64,000 nucleotides of DNA from Mangifera indica (lineage: Eukaryota > Streptophyta > Magnoliopsida > Sapindales > Anacardiaceae): positions 1,612,001 through 1,676,000 of the forward strand of contig NC_058154.1 of assembly GCF_011075055.1 (NCBI RefSeq), written 5' to 3'. Position numbers and translations under genes: made by a program. The notes beneath the pieces are model-generated. The model had not been told where the DNA came from and ran no database searches. It saw only the letters and a list, made by a program, of their open reading frames with translations. This document shows, piece after piece, positions 46,140 to 58,369 of the stretch (position 1 is its first letter; each line of letters starts with the position of its first letter).

Positions 46140-47149
46140 GCACTTTTATTAGAAGCGCTTCTATAAATTCCACAAATCAAACAAACCCAATTATTTAAAA
46201 TAAAATCTTTGAATAAAATTTATTGAATTGATTGAAAACAAATAAGAAAAAATAGTATAATTCTCCATCTTTCAGGACAAAATTTGAGCATTTCCTTTCT
46301 TGGCAAATGTCATTATTTATGTATTTCCTGCTCTCATGGTAAAATCTCAGATAAGCAGGTCATAATGGTTTCTACCACTGTAATGAAGCCGCATGTCTTT
46401 CCCGGGTTTTCCTTTTATTGAACCTTTGAGAAACTCAGCTCCATACTCTGCAATTGGGATAAAAGAAGAGCCCCCTCCACCCCTTTTATGCTGCAATTCA
46501 GTTTTTAAGAGACAAGCAACAGAGAAAAGAAACTATGAAGATTCATTTTTGGCTCTGTGATATAATATTCATCATCCTGATTGACCTAACAAACTTGAAA
46601 ATGAAGAAGAATGGAGAAATCGTCGCCTGAAACTAAGCAAGCTATACTGATATCAACTCAGCAATGAGAAACATGCAGTCTGCCATAGAAAGTTTCCCAT
46701 GAATTAGCCTTCTTATATCGAAAGCTCCCAGATTACATCCATTTGGATGCAAAAGAAACATTTAGAAAGACAATCATATTCACCCATATGTCGAATTTCC
46801 GCAGCTCTAAAACCAGTTCTGGGGGTTTGACTAACAAATAAACCTGACAGTAGGCAGGTTAAACTGAAGCAATTAGAACTGGCAATTCATATTTAGAAAA
46901 ATTTCACATCCCTTATGCTCCGTTATGTAAACAATGATGGGCTGACAACACAAGTTAGACAACACCTGGTGCAGAATTCATAGTCAATGGTCATTATGTA
47001 ATATTCACACAAAAATATACATAATCATCATGTGGACACATCTTGCAAGACATCAGCAATTGCTGATGCAATTATCAAGAAGATGATCATCATCTTGAAA
47101 AATAAAAGGATGAAGTGAATAAATCAAGCAAATATACATTAAATGGGTA
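46137..47149. other. Spacer, no gene recognised
   Basis: Moderately AT-rich unique-looking sequence. It is less AT-rich than most spacers here, so it may be transcribed as part of an unrecognised gene on the minus strand (see 47150-47335). No exon with family similarity was found. Confidence 0.4.
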
Positions 47150-47335
47150 CTAACCAGTAGTTCCGACTCTCCACCCAGAAATCAGATCTGTCAATGCTCT
47201 GGCAGTAAGTACAGACAGAATTAAGCATATGTTCAATAGAAGCGAAGCCTGAAAACTTACCAAACCATACTTCAAAGACTCATCTACTGTAATTGTGATC
47301 AATTCCTCCTCATTCTGCCGGCGTACCATTATCAT
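47150..47335 (-). CDS. Unrecognised possible short exon(s)
   Basis: The minus strand opens MIMVRRQNEEELITITVDES and continues LKYGL to a good splice donor (TTTG|GTAAGT, about 47261). A possible acceptor (GACAG) follows at about 47190, then DLISGWRVGTTG and a stop. The charged, non-repetitive sequence and the splice signals look more gene-like than the surroundings. I know no family for it, and no promoter or further exons could be placed. Confidence 0.2.
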   Translation of the reverse strand: MIMVRRQNEEELITITVDESLKYGLVSFQASLLLNICLILSVLTARALTDLISGWRVGTTG

Positions 47336-47531
47336 ATATAACCTCCTTCACATCCATTCATAATTCATCTGCATTTTCATAAATGAGGTAAAACCATTTA
47401 CCTAAACTTATAGCAATATCATCTGACCATCTATGAAATAAAAAGACATGACAGCCCAAGTTTCCCACCTAGGTTTAAGGCATAGAGAGTTTAACAATTA
47501 AGCCCAAGAATTCTTACACAAGCTTTAAGCT

Positions 47532-47536
47532 AAAAA
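47532..47536 (-). terminator. RNA polymerase III terminator of tRNA-Gly
   Basis: A run of five T on the minus strand, six bases after the 3' end of the tRNA. Confidence 0.7.
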
Positions 47537-47542
47537 GCCAAT

Positions 47543-47614
47543 TGCGTTTGCCGGGAGTCGAACCCGGGTCTATTGCTTGGAAGGCAATTATCCTAACCGT
47601 TGGACTACAAACGC
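47543..47614 (-). tRNA. trnG-UCC: tRNA-Gly (anticodon UCC)
   Basis: A 72-nt cloverleaf on the minus strand. The acceptor arms GCGTTTG and CAAACGC pair fully, with discriminator A and no encoded CCA. The D-arm region is TAGTCCAACGGTTAGGATA (A box). The anticodon stem is ATTGC/GCAAT around loop CTTCCAA, giving UCC. The T arm is CCGGG TTCGACT CCCGG (B box GGTTCGACTCC). It carries no intron and is followed by a T-run. It is a nuclear cytosolic-type gene that reads GGA (and GGG) codons. Confidence 0.96.
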
Positions 47615-48690
47615 TTGCTTGTCTTTCGAAGCTAATTATAAGAATAATTGTGCTGCCTAAACTTAAGGAAATCTTCGACATGATGGGCAGAAGACATGAC
47701 AGTGAGCAATGCTGGGCTGTTTTTGATACGATCATACCTAGGTAGTCTTGGCACGGTCCATAAACCGGTGGTTTCGATTCGAAATCACCAGTTCACAATT
47801 CAAAAAATTAATGACCGTAAACCGAAACCGTAATAGGATGGTTTCGGTTCATGACCCCGGTTCGAAACTGACATTGAACCGTCAATTCTAATACATGATC
47901 TTGATTTAATTTTTAAATTATTAATTACGATAACTGAAAATTAAAAGAAATGTTTGGACTTGATTTTTCAATCAAGCTTCCTACGTATCTTTTTGGGGTT
48001 TAGAATAATCAAAGCCTATATAGTTCTCTTACCTTTGCATATCTAATAGCTGACAGTGCCCCCTTACCTTATCATTCACCTGTACTATCTTGAGTATTAT
48101 TTCCCGTCATCGAACTATCTTGGATGTAGGAATTTTTTAAGAGTGTTATTTCATCTTCATCTATTGTTGTTATTGTTGCTCCACATCTACATATTGGTTT
48201 TCACTTTCTTGTGTTGAAAAATCATCTATAAATTGATTTTCATTCATATTTGATATATGTGAATATTGACCAAATCTTCTATTACCAGAAGAATTTTCAC
48301 TACTTGTTATTTTTTGATAATAAATAAAATTAATTATATAATTAATTATGAAAGATAATAAATAAAATTAATTATAACAATAAATTATATAATTAATTAT
48401 GAATTATATAATAAAAATAGAAATTAGAATTAATACAAAATTAAGAAAGAATTTAATTAAATTAAAGAGAATTTGATTGAATTGAAAGATTGAGAAAATA
48501 TTAAAAGTTGAAATAATGAGAATGAGAGTTTGAAGGGTTGAGTGAGAGAGTGGAGAGATTGAATGAAATTTGAGATATTGAAATTTGAATTGGAATGGGT
48601 ATATATATATAGAAAAAAAATTGTTTAAAAGAATTTTAAAAAATAGGGGGTGAAAAGGCAGTTTTTAAAATTACAGGGACCAATCAAATT
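47615..48690. mobile_element. Degenerate element with CCGGTTCGAAACC-type ends, hAT-like N-terminal remnant
   Basis: About 47750-47890 is made of repeated variants of ACCGGTGGTTTCGATTCG, AAACCGAAACCGTAA and CCCCGGTTCGAAACTG, which resemble subterminal repeats of plant hAT elements. About 48090-48310 on the minus strand reads NRRFGQYSHISNMNENQFID and QESENQYVDVEQQ with breaks. That is like the low-complexity region before the BED finger of hAT transposases. No catalytic block was seen and the far end is not defined. Confidence 0.4.
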
Positions 48691-49150
48691 ACAAAATTTT
48701 CAAAGTAATATAAATAATAAAATATATATTATTAGTATATTTTGTTTGATTTGTCAATAATAAAATATTCTGATAATATTCTATTATTAATGGTGATCTA
48801 ATAAGTAATATAAAAGGTAATATAATTATTACTTATATTTTAAATATTAAAATATTATCAAGGTAATCGTAATTTTATTATAATTATATCTTCACTTTTA
48901 TTTTTTTAAGACAAAAATAAATTTATTTTCAATTAATATAATAAGTAATACGAATAATATTTTAAAATAATTATATACGAGGGCATTTAAGAAAAATAAT
49001 ATTTTATTATTCTTTTTTTACCTTAAATTAAATATAATAATTATTTATAATTACTAATTTTTATCAATTTTTATCAAATATAGTAATAATTTATATTCAA
49101 TAATCTTCAAGAAAATTTTTTACTTTTATTAATAAAAAATTTCTCAAACC
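48691..49150. mobile_element. AT-rich MITE, left copy of a head-to-head pair
   Basis: Very AT-rich. It ends at about 49150 with TTTCTCAAACCAAACACACT, and facing it 15 bases later a second copy starts GGCGTTTGGTTTGAAAAAT. Internal blocks (ATAATTATTTATAATTACTA, AAATATAGTAATAATTTAT) are reverse complements of those at 49220-49600 and also occur at about 58790-58950. The left boundary is uncertain. Confidence 0.5.
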
Positions 49151-49165
49151 AAACACACTTTAAAA

Positions 49166-49650
49166 GGCGTTTGGTTTGAAAAATGTTTTATTATCAAAAT
49201 TAAAAAATTTCATTGAGGATTACTGGGTGTATATTATTATTATTATTATTATATTTGATAAAATTTGATAGGTATAAATTATTATTGTATTTAGTTAGAG
49301 GTAATAAAAAATATTAATATATTATTTTACTTAAATTTTCTTAGGTGTAATTGTTCTAAAATATATTTTATATTATTTATTATATGAATTGAAAATATGA
49401 TTATTTTTACCTCAAAAAAATTAATAAATAAAGATATAATTATAACAAAATCAATATTATCTTAATAATTTTTTAATATATAAAATAGAATTAATAATCA
49501 GATTATTTCTTTGTATTATTTATTATATTATTATTAATAATAAAAAATTATTAAAATTTTTTATTATTTATAAATCAAAATAAAATAATAAAATAATAAA
49601 ATATAAATTATTACAATAATTTTTACTCCCCCTGACCGAACAGCCCCTAA
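49166..49650. mobile_element. AT-rich MITE, right copy of a head-to-head pair
   Basis: Starts GGCGTTTGGTTTGAAAAAT and ends TGACCGAACAGCCCCT, an imperfect inverted repeat of the start. The interior is AT-rich and similar to 1680-1960. It encodes nothing. Confidence 0.55.
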
Positions 49651-49887
49651 ATATATTTGATTGTGGGATAAGGCATGGTGGTTGGTGGTGAGCTGTTGGG
49701 CACGCAAAAGGAGTGATGGTTTGATGCTTTCTCTTATTTGCGGGGGTTTGATGGAAAATAACTTTATTAACCATGTAACAAGTTACAGTACAAAATTGAT
49801 GGACTAATGAAAAATTTTTAACAGAGCTGGGATGACAAAGAGTCAGCAAAGTTCGGATGATAAATAGCCATTTGACTTTTTGGGAAA

Positions 49888-50764
49888 GGGCAAAGGACTG
49901 ATTTCCAACCAAGATTTAAATTAAATTCAAAATCACATTTACAATAGTTAAAAAATTCAAAATTTTATTTATGGCTTAATTTTTATTAATTTTTTAATTA
50001 AAAATAAGAATAAAATAATTATTTTACTGTTAATATTAAAAAGATATAAAATTTATTATCTTTTTCCTTTTAAGTTTTAAAAATTAATAATGTTATCTTT
50101 ATTTAAAGTTTAAAAACTTTAAAAAATAATATTTTCACTTTCAAACTTAAGGTTTCAATATTTTTTAAATTGCAATCACCTTCTAAAACTTTCAAAAACA
50201 CTAGTTTTACTCGTCTCTTCAACTTCAACTTCTGACACCCTTTCGACATTCTTCGATACTTGAGTTGACAGTAAATACTAGTGCAACGAAAAAAACAAAG
50301 ATCTCTTCATCTCAACAAAGTGCGATGAAGAGACAATGCGATGAAGAGATCTCCGTCTTTTCCTTGCATTATCTTTTTCCATTGGGTCAGGAGAAGGAGG
50401 ATGTCATAAGAGATACTGAGAGTTGAAGTTGAAGAGTGGGGTGTAATTGCTATTTTTGAAAGTTCTAGGGGATGACACAGTTTGAAAAATATGAAAACCC
50501 TAGGTTTGGGCTGAAAATGTTATTTTTTAAAAGTTTGAAAACTTTAGATAAATATAAAATTTTTAATTTTTAAAACTTATTGAAGGAAAAAATAATGAAT
50601 TTTATATATTTTTAATATTAACAGTAAAATAATCATTTTACTTTTACTTCTAACAAAAAAAAAATAGTAGAAATTGTATTATAGGTAAGAGTTTGAGTTT
50701 TTCAACTATCAAGATATGATTTTAAATTTAAACTAAAACTTGGGTGAGACACAATCTTTTGCCC
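49888..50764. mobile_element. Inverted-repeat element of the GGCCAAAAGACTT family
   Basis: The left end GGGCAAAGGACTGATTTCCA runs on with ACCAAGATTT. The right end ACTTGGGTGAGACACAATCT runs on with TTTGCCC, an imperfect inverted repeat. The interior matches the family layout: AT-rich arms (TTTTACTGTTAATATTAAAA near each end, in opposite orientations) and a central block with CGATGAAGAGA-type sequence. Confidence 0.65.
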
Positions 50765-50948
50765 TTTGGGAAACAATCAAAATAAATAATGGGTAAGCCA
50801 CCTAACAAGTACGTTCTAAATTTGCTCTTAAAACTGTTAACAAAGTTTCTAGAAAGAAGACTATAATGTATTCAAGCTCCAAAACAAAACTCACAATTAC
50901 AGCCCATGGCAATTTAAAGGTTGAGACACATGTTCTCTATTAAATTAT

Positions 50949-51535
50949 GGCCAGAAGACTTGTTCTGACCCAAGGTTTAATATATAAACCAAAATTTTTA
51001 TTTATCAACTTTCAAAAACTTAAATACCAATCTATGAATTAATTTTTGTTAAAAATCTAAATTAAAGTTTGAGGTAAAATCGTTATTTAATAAAAAAATT
51101 TTAAAAACTAAAGTTTTATCACATTTTCTCTCTCTAAGTTTACAAAATATTATTTCCTTTCTGCTTAAGGTTTGAAAAATAAACATTTCCCCCCTAGGAT
51201 TTGTGGTTTTCCCTTACTCCTACTACTGCTCCAATGATTAGAGCTTACCAACCTCCATATTGGTGCTCCTCTCTCTCCTCGACAATGACACTTAGTTAGC
51301 CCACCTATAACCAGGTAATGATGACGACGAGTATTGGTTTCAATCGGAAGCATAGACAATGACAGGTATTAATGACTATATTTGCAGTAGTTGACAACAA
51401 CTTCACAGGCTCAAACAATGGTTGAAGATGACAAATTCTCATTGCTACTGTGATCGACGTTTATTCTTCAACAACAATGACGACAGGTTGTCGGTTGTCG
51501 GTTGTCTTGAAAGGGATTTTTAAAAGGCCAAAAGA
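50949..51535. mobile_element. Truncated copy of the GGCCAAAAGACTT family
   Basis: The left end GGCCAGAAGACTTGTTCTGA runs on with CCCAAGGTTT. An AT-rich arm follows, then a central block rich in GATGACGACGA and ACAATGACGACAGG motifs. No right end is seen before another left end of the same family starts at 51536. Confidence 0.5.
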
Positions 51536-51910
51536 CTATTTCTCACCCAAGGTTTGGTGCAAACTGCTTTCTCACTTAGTAATTTTGGAAAATCCAAATA
51601 CCTGTCATTCTGTTAAATTTTACTATTATTATTAAAAATAAAATTGTTATTTAATAAAAATATTTAAAAAACTATAAATACATCACATTTTACCCCACCA
51701 GGTTTAAAAAATAATATTTTACCCCACCAGGATTAAAACTAACAATTTTACCCCACCTTTCCCCATTAAAGGTTTGAAAAATCAAAATTTTCCTCCCAAG
51801 GTTTTTGTAGCAACCGCCAGTGCCCAAAGATGATGGTTACAATAATATTCTCCCTCACTCTTAACTTCTCTCTTAGCCACTATCAATTTTTTACCACCAT
51901 TGACTGTATA
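51536..51910. mobile_element. Second truncated copy of the GGCCAAAAGACTT family
   Basis: The left end GGCCAAAAGACTATTTCTCA runs on with CCCAAGGTTTGGTG. The typical AT-rich arm follows (AAATTTTACTATTATTATTA), then repeated TTTTACCCCACCAGG blocks. The right end is missing. Confidence 0.5.
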
Positions 51911-53011
51911 ATATCCTTCTTAAATTAATATCAAGGATTATAATAGATGTTAAGTTAATATATTTGTTATAGTTAATTTGTAGGTGACTTCTTGTTACGA
52001 TTTTATATTTGTTCAAACTTTAATTCGTTTATGTGTTTTGTTTAATGTAGTAGATTTGATTTTTATTTTTATTTGTGTTATAATGGTTATGTTACATAAT
52101 TTGTCTATAATAATATTTTAACACGTGTTTTATAGTGTTTAAATTTAAAAATATATATAATATATAATTTAATATATAAAATACATATAATTAGACAAAA
52201 TTTTATAGGCTTTCACACAAAATTAGAAAGCCAATCAAATTGGCGGATCAAAATAGTCTAGTTGGAATCAATACTCAAAATAATTTTTTTCTTAATTTAA
52301 TTTAAAAAAATTAATTAAATATTATTTTATTTTTAATTTAAAATAATACTATCTAAATTATTATTTTTATTATAAAAAAGAGGGAGTTAGAAGTAAATTC
52401 GGTTGAGTTTGGGCAAGCCAAAGAAAGTCGTATGGTCAGAGTTTGGAGAATGGAGTCGAGTCCTAGGAGAGCATCGAAGGTATCGAGACAACAAGAAGTT
52501 CAATCAAGGTGTACACGTGTCAATAACGAGGGTTCACAAAAAGGAAGATGTTTAGTTCAACGACCAAACCGAAAAAGGGTGGCTCCATTACTTCACATAA
52601 GAAGTATCGACACACACATACATACATATACAATTTCTCTCGCTACCCTAAGTTATTTTCATTCTTTATTTTTTTTTCTTGACGATCTCCACGATGTTCT
52701 CATCGTGTCTCCCATTCCCTTAATTATAATCTCCATTTCGTTTCTCCTGATTCTCTTCAGAACTCTTATTCCTCTCCTTGAAGATCTCTGAATCTGGTAA
52801 TTGTTTTCTTTGAATTTCTGCTGCGGTTTTGCGAACTGTTTGATTTGTGAGAAATTAATTTGAGTTGTATGTTTGAGTAGTGAAGTTGCTTGTCGGTTGA
52901 AGTGAATTTTTGTTTGGTAATTTTGTTGCAGATTAATTTAATTGGAGATATTTGAGAGGTTTTGGGATCTAATTGGTGAGAGTTTAAGGGATTGGCTTGT
53001 GGATTTGGAGA
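51911..53011 (+). other. Promoter and leader region of the carboxyltransferase gene
   Basis: 51911-52400 is AT-rich. A probable non-coding first exon ends at 52796 (donor AATCTG|GTAATT) and is followed by an intron, 52797-52931 (acceptor TTGCAG), so the start codon lies in exon 2. The exon contains pyrimidine-rich leader sequence (about 52620-52780). A small open frame starts inside it (52432-52791) but has no family match and is probably spurious. Confidence 0.5.
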
Positions 53012-56000
53012 ATGGCTAGTATATCTCAGTCTTCTGTTGGATTTATTGGAGCTTCGGCTTCGGATCTTTTTCGGAGCTCCAGAAACGGCGTGAGTGGTGT
53101 TCCTTTGAAAGTGTTAGGTAGGACGCGGTTTAGTGTGAATCAGAGTGGATTAGTTGTGACTGCAAAGCTTAGGAAGGTGAAGAAGCATGAGTATCCATGG
53201 CCTGACGATGCTGATCCAAATGTGAAAGGTGGAGTACTCTTTCATCTCTCGCCTTTTAAGCCGTTGAAGGAGAAGCCAAAGCCTGTGACTTTGGATTTCG
53301 AGAGACCACTTGTTGAGCTAGAAAGGAAGATCATCGATGTAACTGAACCTGTTCTGATGGTTTTCTTTGTTTAGGTTGTGAAAATGTGAAGTGGTTTAAT
53401 TTAATTTTATGATTCTTTTCACTGCAGGTGAGGAAGATGGCAAATGAAACTGGTTTGGACTTCTCTGATCAGATTGCATCTTTGGAGAATAAATATCAAC
53501 AGGTTTCAAGAATTATATATAATTGATACTTTCATTGTTGCTTTGAGTGTATGCTGAATTTTGCCCCAGTAATCCTATTTATTGTTTTTGCTAATTGAGA
53601 CTGTCTTGTCTGCCTTTATTGAAAACATCACATTAGTTACTTCGTTTGTTGTTCATGGATTACAAGTGACATTGGGATATTTAGATAATGGAAAATGTTG
53701 TTGAGGAAATTAATGAAAAATAAAAAAAAAATCTACTATCTGGCGACATGGATTTAATTATGTGTTTCACTGATAATTGATACATCTGTCTGTTGCTCAA
53801 TACATCTGACCCTTCTATAGAAGGGTATATTTGAAAAAAATCCTCTTGATGTCAATTCTTCAAACAGAAGTATCTGCTCTTCTTTGTGTAAGAGTTTGCT
53901 ATTCTTGACACTTGAAGTTTGAAAGATAGGAACATATTCACAAATTAATGGATTAGGAAAATTTGAAGCTAAATACTCTGTTTAGAACCTTAAACATTGA
54001 AGGGGAGAAAATTTTTTTTCCTCTGCTCTTGTAGCCATTAAATTCCATGGAACTGAATGACACATAATTTTCGTTCCTTTCAGTGGATAGGAAGTGAGGT
54101 TCTTTGTCAAGATTATCTTACATTAAATATCTTTCTCATTTATTGATGCTCAATTGCAAACATGTTTCTTTTTGCTTGCTGAGACAATACATGATAAGCC
54201 AGGGATTACCAATGCATGCATATTATTATTATTATTATTTTTGGGAAATTGCTGCATAGAAATGCATGCCTTCATAAGCTGAAGGAGATGGTAATCAAGG
54301 CTTCACTGTGTTATGAATAACTTTTTCATGTGCATTTTATAATATCGGTGCTCTTTTTTACCACTATATTATGTATAGTTTCTGGCTCAAATTATCGATG
54401 CATACTTTCAATTGTTGATTTCAGGCTCTAAAAGATTTGTATACACATCTGACTCCTATACAACGTGTGAATATTGCAAGGCATCCTAACAGACCCACTT
54501 TCCTTGATCATGTATTTAACATTACTGAGAAGGTCCGGTAATCATACTATCTTTAAGTTTGAAATTTTAACATAAATTGTCCTCTTTATTAAAATGCCCA
54601 GCTTTTAGATTTATATTGAAATGGCTACTAATAAATATATTTCTTTACGTCCATTTGTCCAGTTTGTGGAACTTCATGGGGATCGAGCTGGATATGATGA
54701 TCCTGCTATTGTTACTGGTATAGGAACCATAGATGGCAGGAGGTACATGTTCATGGGTCACCAAAAGGGTAGAAACACGAAAGAAAACATTCAGCGTAAC
54801 TTTGGAATGCCTACTCCTCATGGGTATGTCCAGTAATAATTATAAAGTGTATAATTACCTCAAATTTTTTATTACTTGAAACATTACCAGAATTTTTGTT
54901 AAACTCATTAAACTACTCTTATCTTATGTTAATTGATAAATGTTAAAACAGTTACCGGAAGGCTCTCCGCATGATGTATTATGCAGATCACCATGGCTTC
55001 CCAATTGTTACATTCATTGATACACCTGGTGCATATGCAGACCTAAAATCTGAGGAATTGGGTCAGGTATGTGAAATATTTTAGTTAAAAACTTCAGACT
55101 ACTCTCTTCTACTGCTGGCTAAATTGATTGGGTTTGCTACATTAATGTAGGGTGAAGCAATTGCTCACAATTTGAGGACCATGTTTGGTCTTAAGGTACC
55201 AATTATTTCCATTGTTATTGGGGAGGGCGGCTCTGGTGGTGCGCTTGCCATAGGCTGTGCCAATAAATTGTTGATGCTTGAAAATGCAGTTTTCTATGTT
55301 GCCAGGTGATTAGAGAATTTTGACAATTTTTTTAACCCATAAATTAGTTGAGGAAGCAAATCATATGTCTAATCTGTTATAATTATCCTCATAACTGGGA
55401 AGAGGGAGAAGATTTTGGCCATCCATTTGCATACTACTATCTCTGTTCTTAGTATGGTAATATGGTAGATCAATAGGCAGATCTATTATGTACGTATACT
55501 ATTCGCTGCGGTGACATATTCAAATATATTAGCTATCCAAAACTTGGCCAATATTTGTTTGCGATGTGTCCTCAATTATGCATACAACAACAGGAATGGC
55601 TTTAGTTTGAGTGTATCACTTGACTTGATAGAATCCAACTAATGGATGATGTGTTCTGTTTCTTTTTTAATCAGTTTATAGAATATTTTCTTCTTTCTGC
55701 GTTATGTTTGTAGATCATATCTTCTGTCTATTTTTGTCTTCTGATTTCATCTCTATTATTTATTGTGTAGTCCAGAAGCATGTGCAGCTATATTGTGGAA
55801 GAGTGCCAAAGCTGCCCCAAAGGTTATACAGTGTTAATGATCCTGTGCTTGTCTATCAGTTAATCAAGACTTGTTTATTTGATTATGACCACTGAAAGAT
55901 GTCTGTATGCAGGCGGCTGAGAAGCTGAAGATTACTTCGACGGAGTTGTGCAAGCTAAATATTGCAGATGGCGTGATCCCTGTAATAAATCTCTCTTGTT

Positions 56001-57570
56001 CATGTCTCTTACAATATTTTCCATCTTCCTTGCCCATCCTGGGTATTTTTTAAGCTGTTATAGAAAGCAATTTCTCCTAACTAGACTGATTTGTGCATCC
56101 ATTTCATTGTTTAACGTTAGAAGAGAATCCTGTATCATGTCTCTTCTCTCCCTTCTCTGGTGCACTCACAGTAGATGAATTATGTTTTTTATGTTGAGTA
56201 CTATATTTTAATTTCTGTGGTATCATAAAATAAATTTCACTTATGCACAGGAGCCACTGGGAGGTGCACATGCTGATCCGTCTTGGACTTCACAACAGAT
56301 AAAACAAGCTATAAATGAATCAATGGATGTGAGTACGCCTGGCACTAGTTCTTTAAGAATATACATTTTATCTATTCATTCATAGTCTAATGCAGATCTT
56401 TGGTTTTTACAGGAGCTCCTAAAGATGGACACGCAGCAGCTACTAAAACATCGCATGCTCAAGTTTCGGAAAATTGGTGGATTCCAAGAAGGAATCCCAA
56501 TTGATCCCGAGAGAAAAGTCAACATGAAAAAGAAAGAAGAACCTATTGTTGGCACAACTTCAAACGAAGAATTGGAGGGTGAGGTTGAACATCTGAAACA
56601 GCAAATTTTGAAAGCTAAAGAGACTTCTACAACACCTCCAGAGGTGGCTCTTAATCAGATGATGGAGAAACTGAAAAGAGAGGTTGATCATGAATTTTCT
56701 GAAGCAATTAAAGCCTTGGGCTTGAAAGACAGGTTGGCAATGTTGCGGGAGGAATTTTTGAGAGCAAATTCTCAGGATCAACTCATGCATCCAGTTTTGA
56801 TGGACAAGATAGCAAAGCTTAAAGATGAATTCAATCAAGGTCTGTCAGCTGCTCCTAATTATGGAAACCTGAAGTATAAGCTTGACATGTTGATCGAATT
56901 CGCCAAAGCCAAGAATCTATCAGAGAGCAAAAGCAAGGCTTCTAAATTGAAGCAGGAACTCAATGAAAAATTCAAAGAAATTATTGGTCGACCTGATATA
57001 AAGGAGAAGATGGAAGCATTAAAGGCTGAAATTCAGGGGATGGGAGCATCGAATTTAGAGGATCTAGATGAAGAGCTGCAGGAGAGAATTGTTTCAGTTA
57101 AGCAAGAAATAGAGTCAGAACTAACTGACGTTCTCATGTCCATGGGTTTGGAGGTTAAGGCTGTAAAATCAAAGGCAAATGATCTTATTGAACAGACTTC
57201 ATTATCAAACTTGAAGGCTAAGATGGACAATCTGAATGAGGAAATTAACAGAAAAATAGAAGAGGTTGTTAATTCATCAGATGTAAAAGGTATGATAGAA
57301 TTACTGAAGTTGGAGAGAGCAATGGCAGAGAAGACACCAGATTTGACATCAAAAAATAAGATTGAAGCTCTAGAGCAACAAATTAAGCTAAAGATTTCAG
57401 AGGCTATAAGCTCCTCTGACTTAAAGGAGAAGCATGAAAAGCTGATGGCTGAGATCTCTGAAACCACAGAGTCGGCTGGAGGATTAGATGGAAGTTTGAA
57501 GACTGACAATTCTGAATATGACCAGTCCAGAGTAGAGCTTAATGTGGGTGCAAACAGTAGCTTTGCTTAG
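53012..57570 (+). CDS. CAC3: Acetyl-CoA carboxylase carboxyltransferase subunit alpha, plastid
   Basis: Ten coding exons: 53012-53338, 53428-53502, 54425-54532, 54663-54823, 54952-55066, 55151-55305, 55771-55822, 55913-55981, 56251-56328, 56413-57570. They sum to 2298 bases, 765 residues. A Ser-rich plastid transit peptide (about residues 1-50) precedes the AccA domain: [78 protein letters not shown] and the oxyanion-type [20 protein letters not shown] (about 286-302). The final exon adds about 350 residues of charged coiled coil, which is normal for plant CAC3 and absent in bacterial AccA. With the plastid-encoded beta subunit it transfers carboxyl from biotin to acetyl-CoA, the committed step of plastid fatty-acid synthesis. 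Confidence 0.97.
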
Positions 57571-57571
57571 T

Positions 57572-58165
57572 GTAAGTTAATCTCCTCTCATCACACATAA
57601 TTTCTTTAATGATTTATATATTATCTAACTGGTAATTTAGAATGTTTTGTGTGACTATTTGTGACGGAGCGAGAACAAGAAGAGTTGTTTCATCAATGCC
57701 TCATGTCTAGAACGCCACTTTTGTATTGTATGCATATTTGTGCCTAGAGGTCTCAAGCCCGCCTGGCCTAGCCCCTAAAATTTTGGCACAACCTGCGTTG
57801 ACTTGGCACAAAAAAAAGTAGGTTGTGCCAGGCTTGTGGGTTTAGCAAGCTGTGCCTCAGGCTATGAGATAAGTTCCATGGGTTGGTTCAGTATGACTTG
57901 CTAAAAAATTATTTAAACATTAATTAAAAATTATAATTTAGGAAGCCAACCCATGAAAGTACACAGATTGGCCCGTTAAGGGCCCATGGGGGCATGACCG
58001 AAGGAGCCCTGAACCATGCCCTAGGCCTTGTGTTTTTGCCAGATTAGCCTAGTCTAGCCCGACGTATTGACATCTCTAATTGTATCTTTTTGTATCTTTG
58101 GTAATGGAAGAATTCAGAGGTTTCATAAATCCAATTTTTTTATGATAATATTTTCTTGTATGCAG
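57572..58165 (+). other. Probable 3'UTR intron of the carboxyltransferase gene
   Basis: A strong donor (TAGT|GTAAGT) lies one base after the stop codon, and an acceptor (TTGTATGCAG) ends at 58165. The following sequence (58166 to about 58370) is mixed and 3'UTR-like. The intron is inferred from signals only. Confidence 0.45.
57745..58078. mobile_element. MITE with TAGAGGTCTCAA-type ends
   Basis: The left end TAGAGGTCTCAAGCCCG and right end CGACGTATTGACATCTCTA are imperfect inverted repeats around 334 bp. The interior holds paired GC-rich blocks: GGCACAACCTGC / GTAGGTTGTGCC as an internal palindrome, and GGCCCGTTAAGGGCCC. The 8 bases on each side (TTTGTGCC, ATTGTATC) match at five positions, which could be a decayed hAT-type duplication. 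Related sequence is at 20890-21280. Confidence 0.6.
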
Positions 58166-58369
58166 TATTTATGTTTGTATTATTATGCTACCGGTGAAGA
58201 TGATGCAAAGCAGATGGTAGTGATTGATCAAGTCCTTGGAAGATGAGACCATGATGCTGCTGCCACTGCATGGTCACCTTTGCTAGAGGCCTTACAGTGG
58301 TACAGACAGGGCACACTGTTCCTGCTTGAGCACGTTTCTTGGCTGTAACTTGTTCTCCTTTCGTTTGAA

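Noticed and set aside
45983..46180. Open frame with Ser-Leu and Ile-Tyr repeats
   Set aside because: It is only a translation of the AT/AG microsatellite.
49568..49912. 114-codon minus-strand frame reaching the end of the inverted-repeat element
   Set aside because: It spans the boundary between two mobile elements and has no recognisable domain, so it is likely fortuitous.
52432..52791. 119-codon frame upstream of the carboxyltransferase gene
   Set aside because: It lies in the presumed leader exon and has no family similarity; its hydrophobic tail comes from pyrimidine-rich leader sequence.
57033..57509. 158-codon Ser/Phe-rich minus-strand frame
   Set aside because: Shadow of the Glu/Lys-rich coiled coil of the carboxyltransferase last exon.
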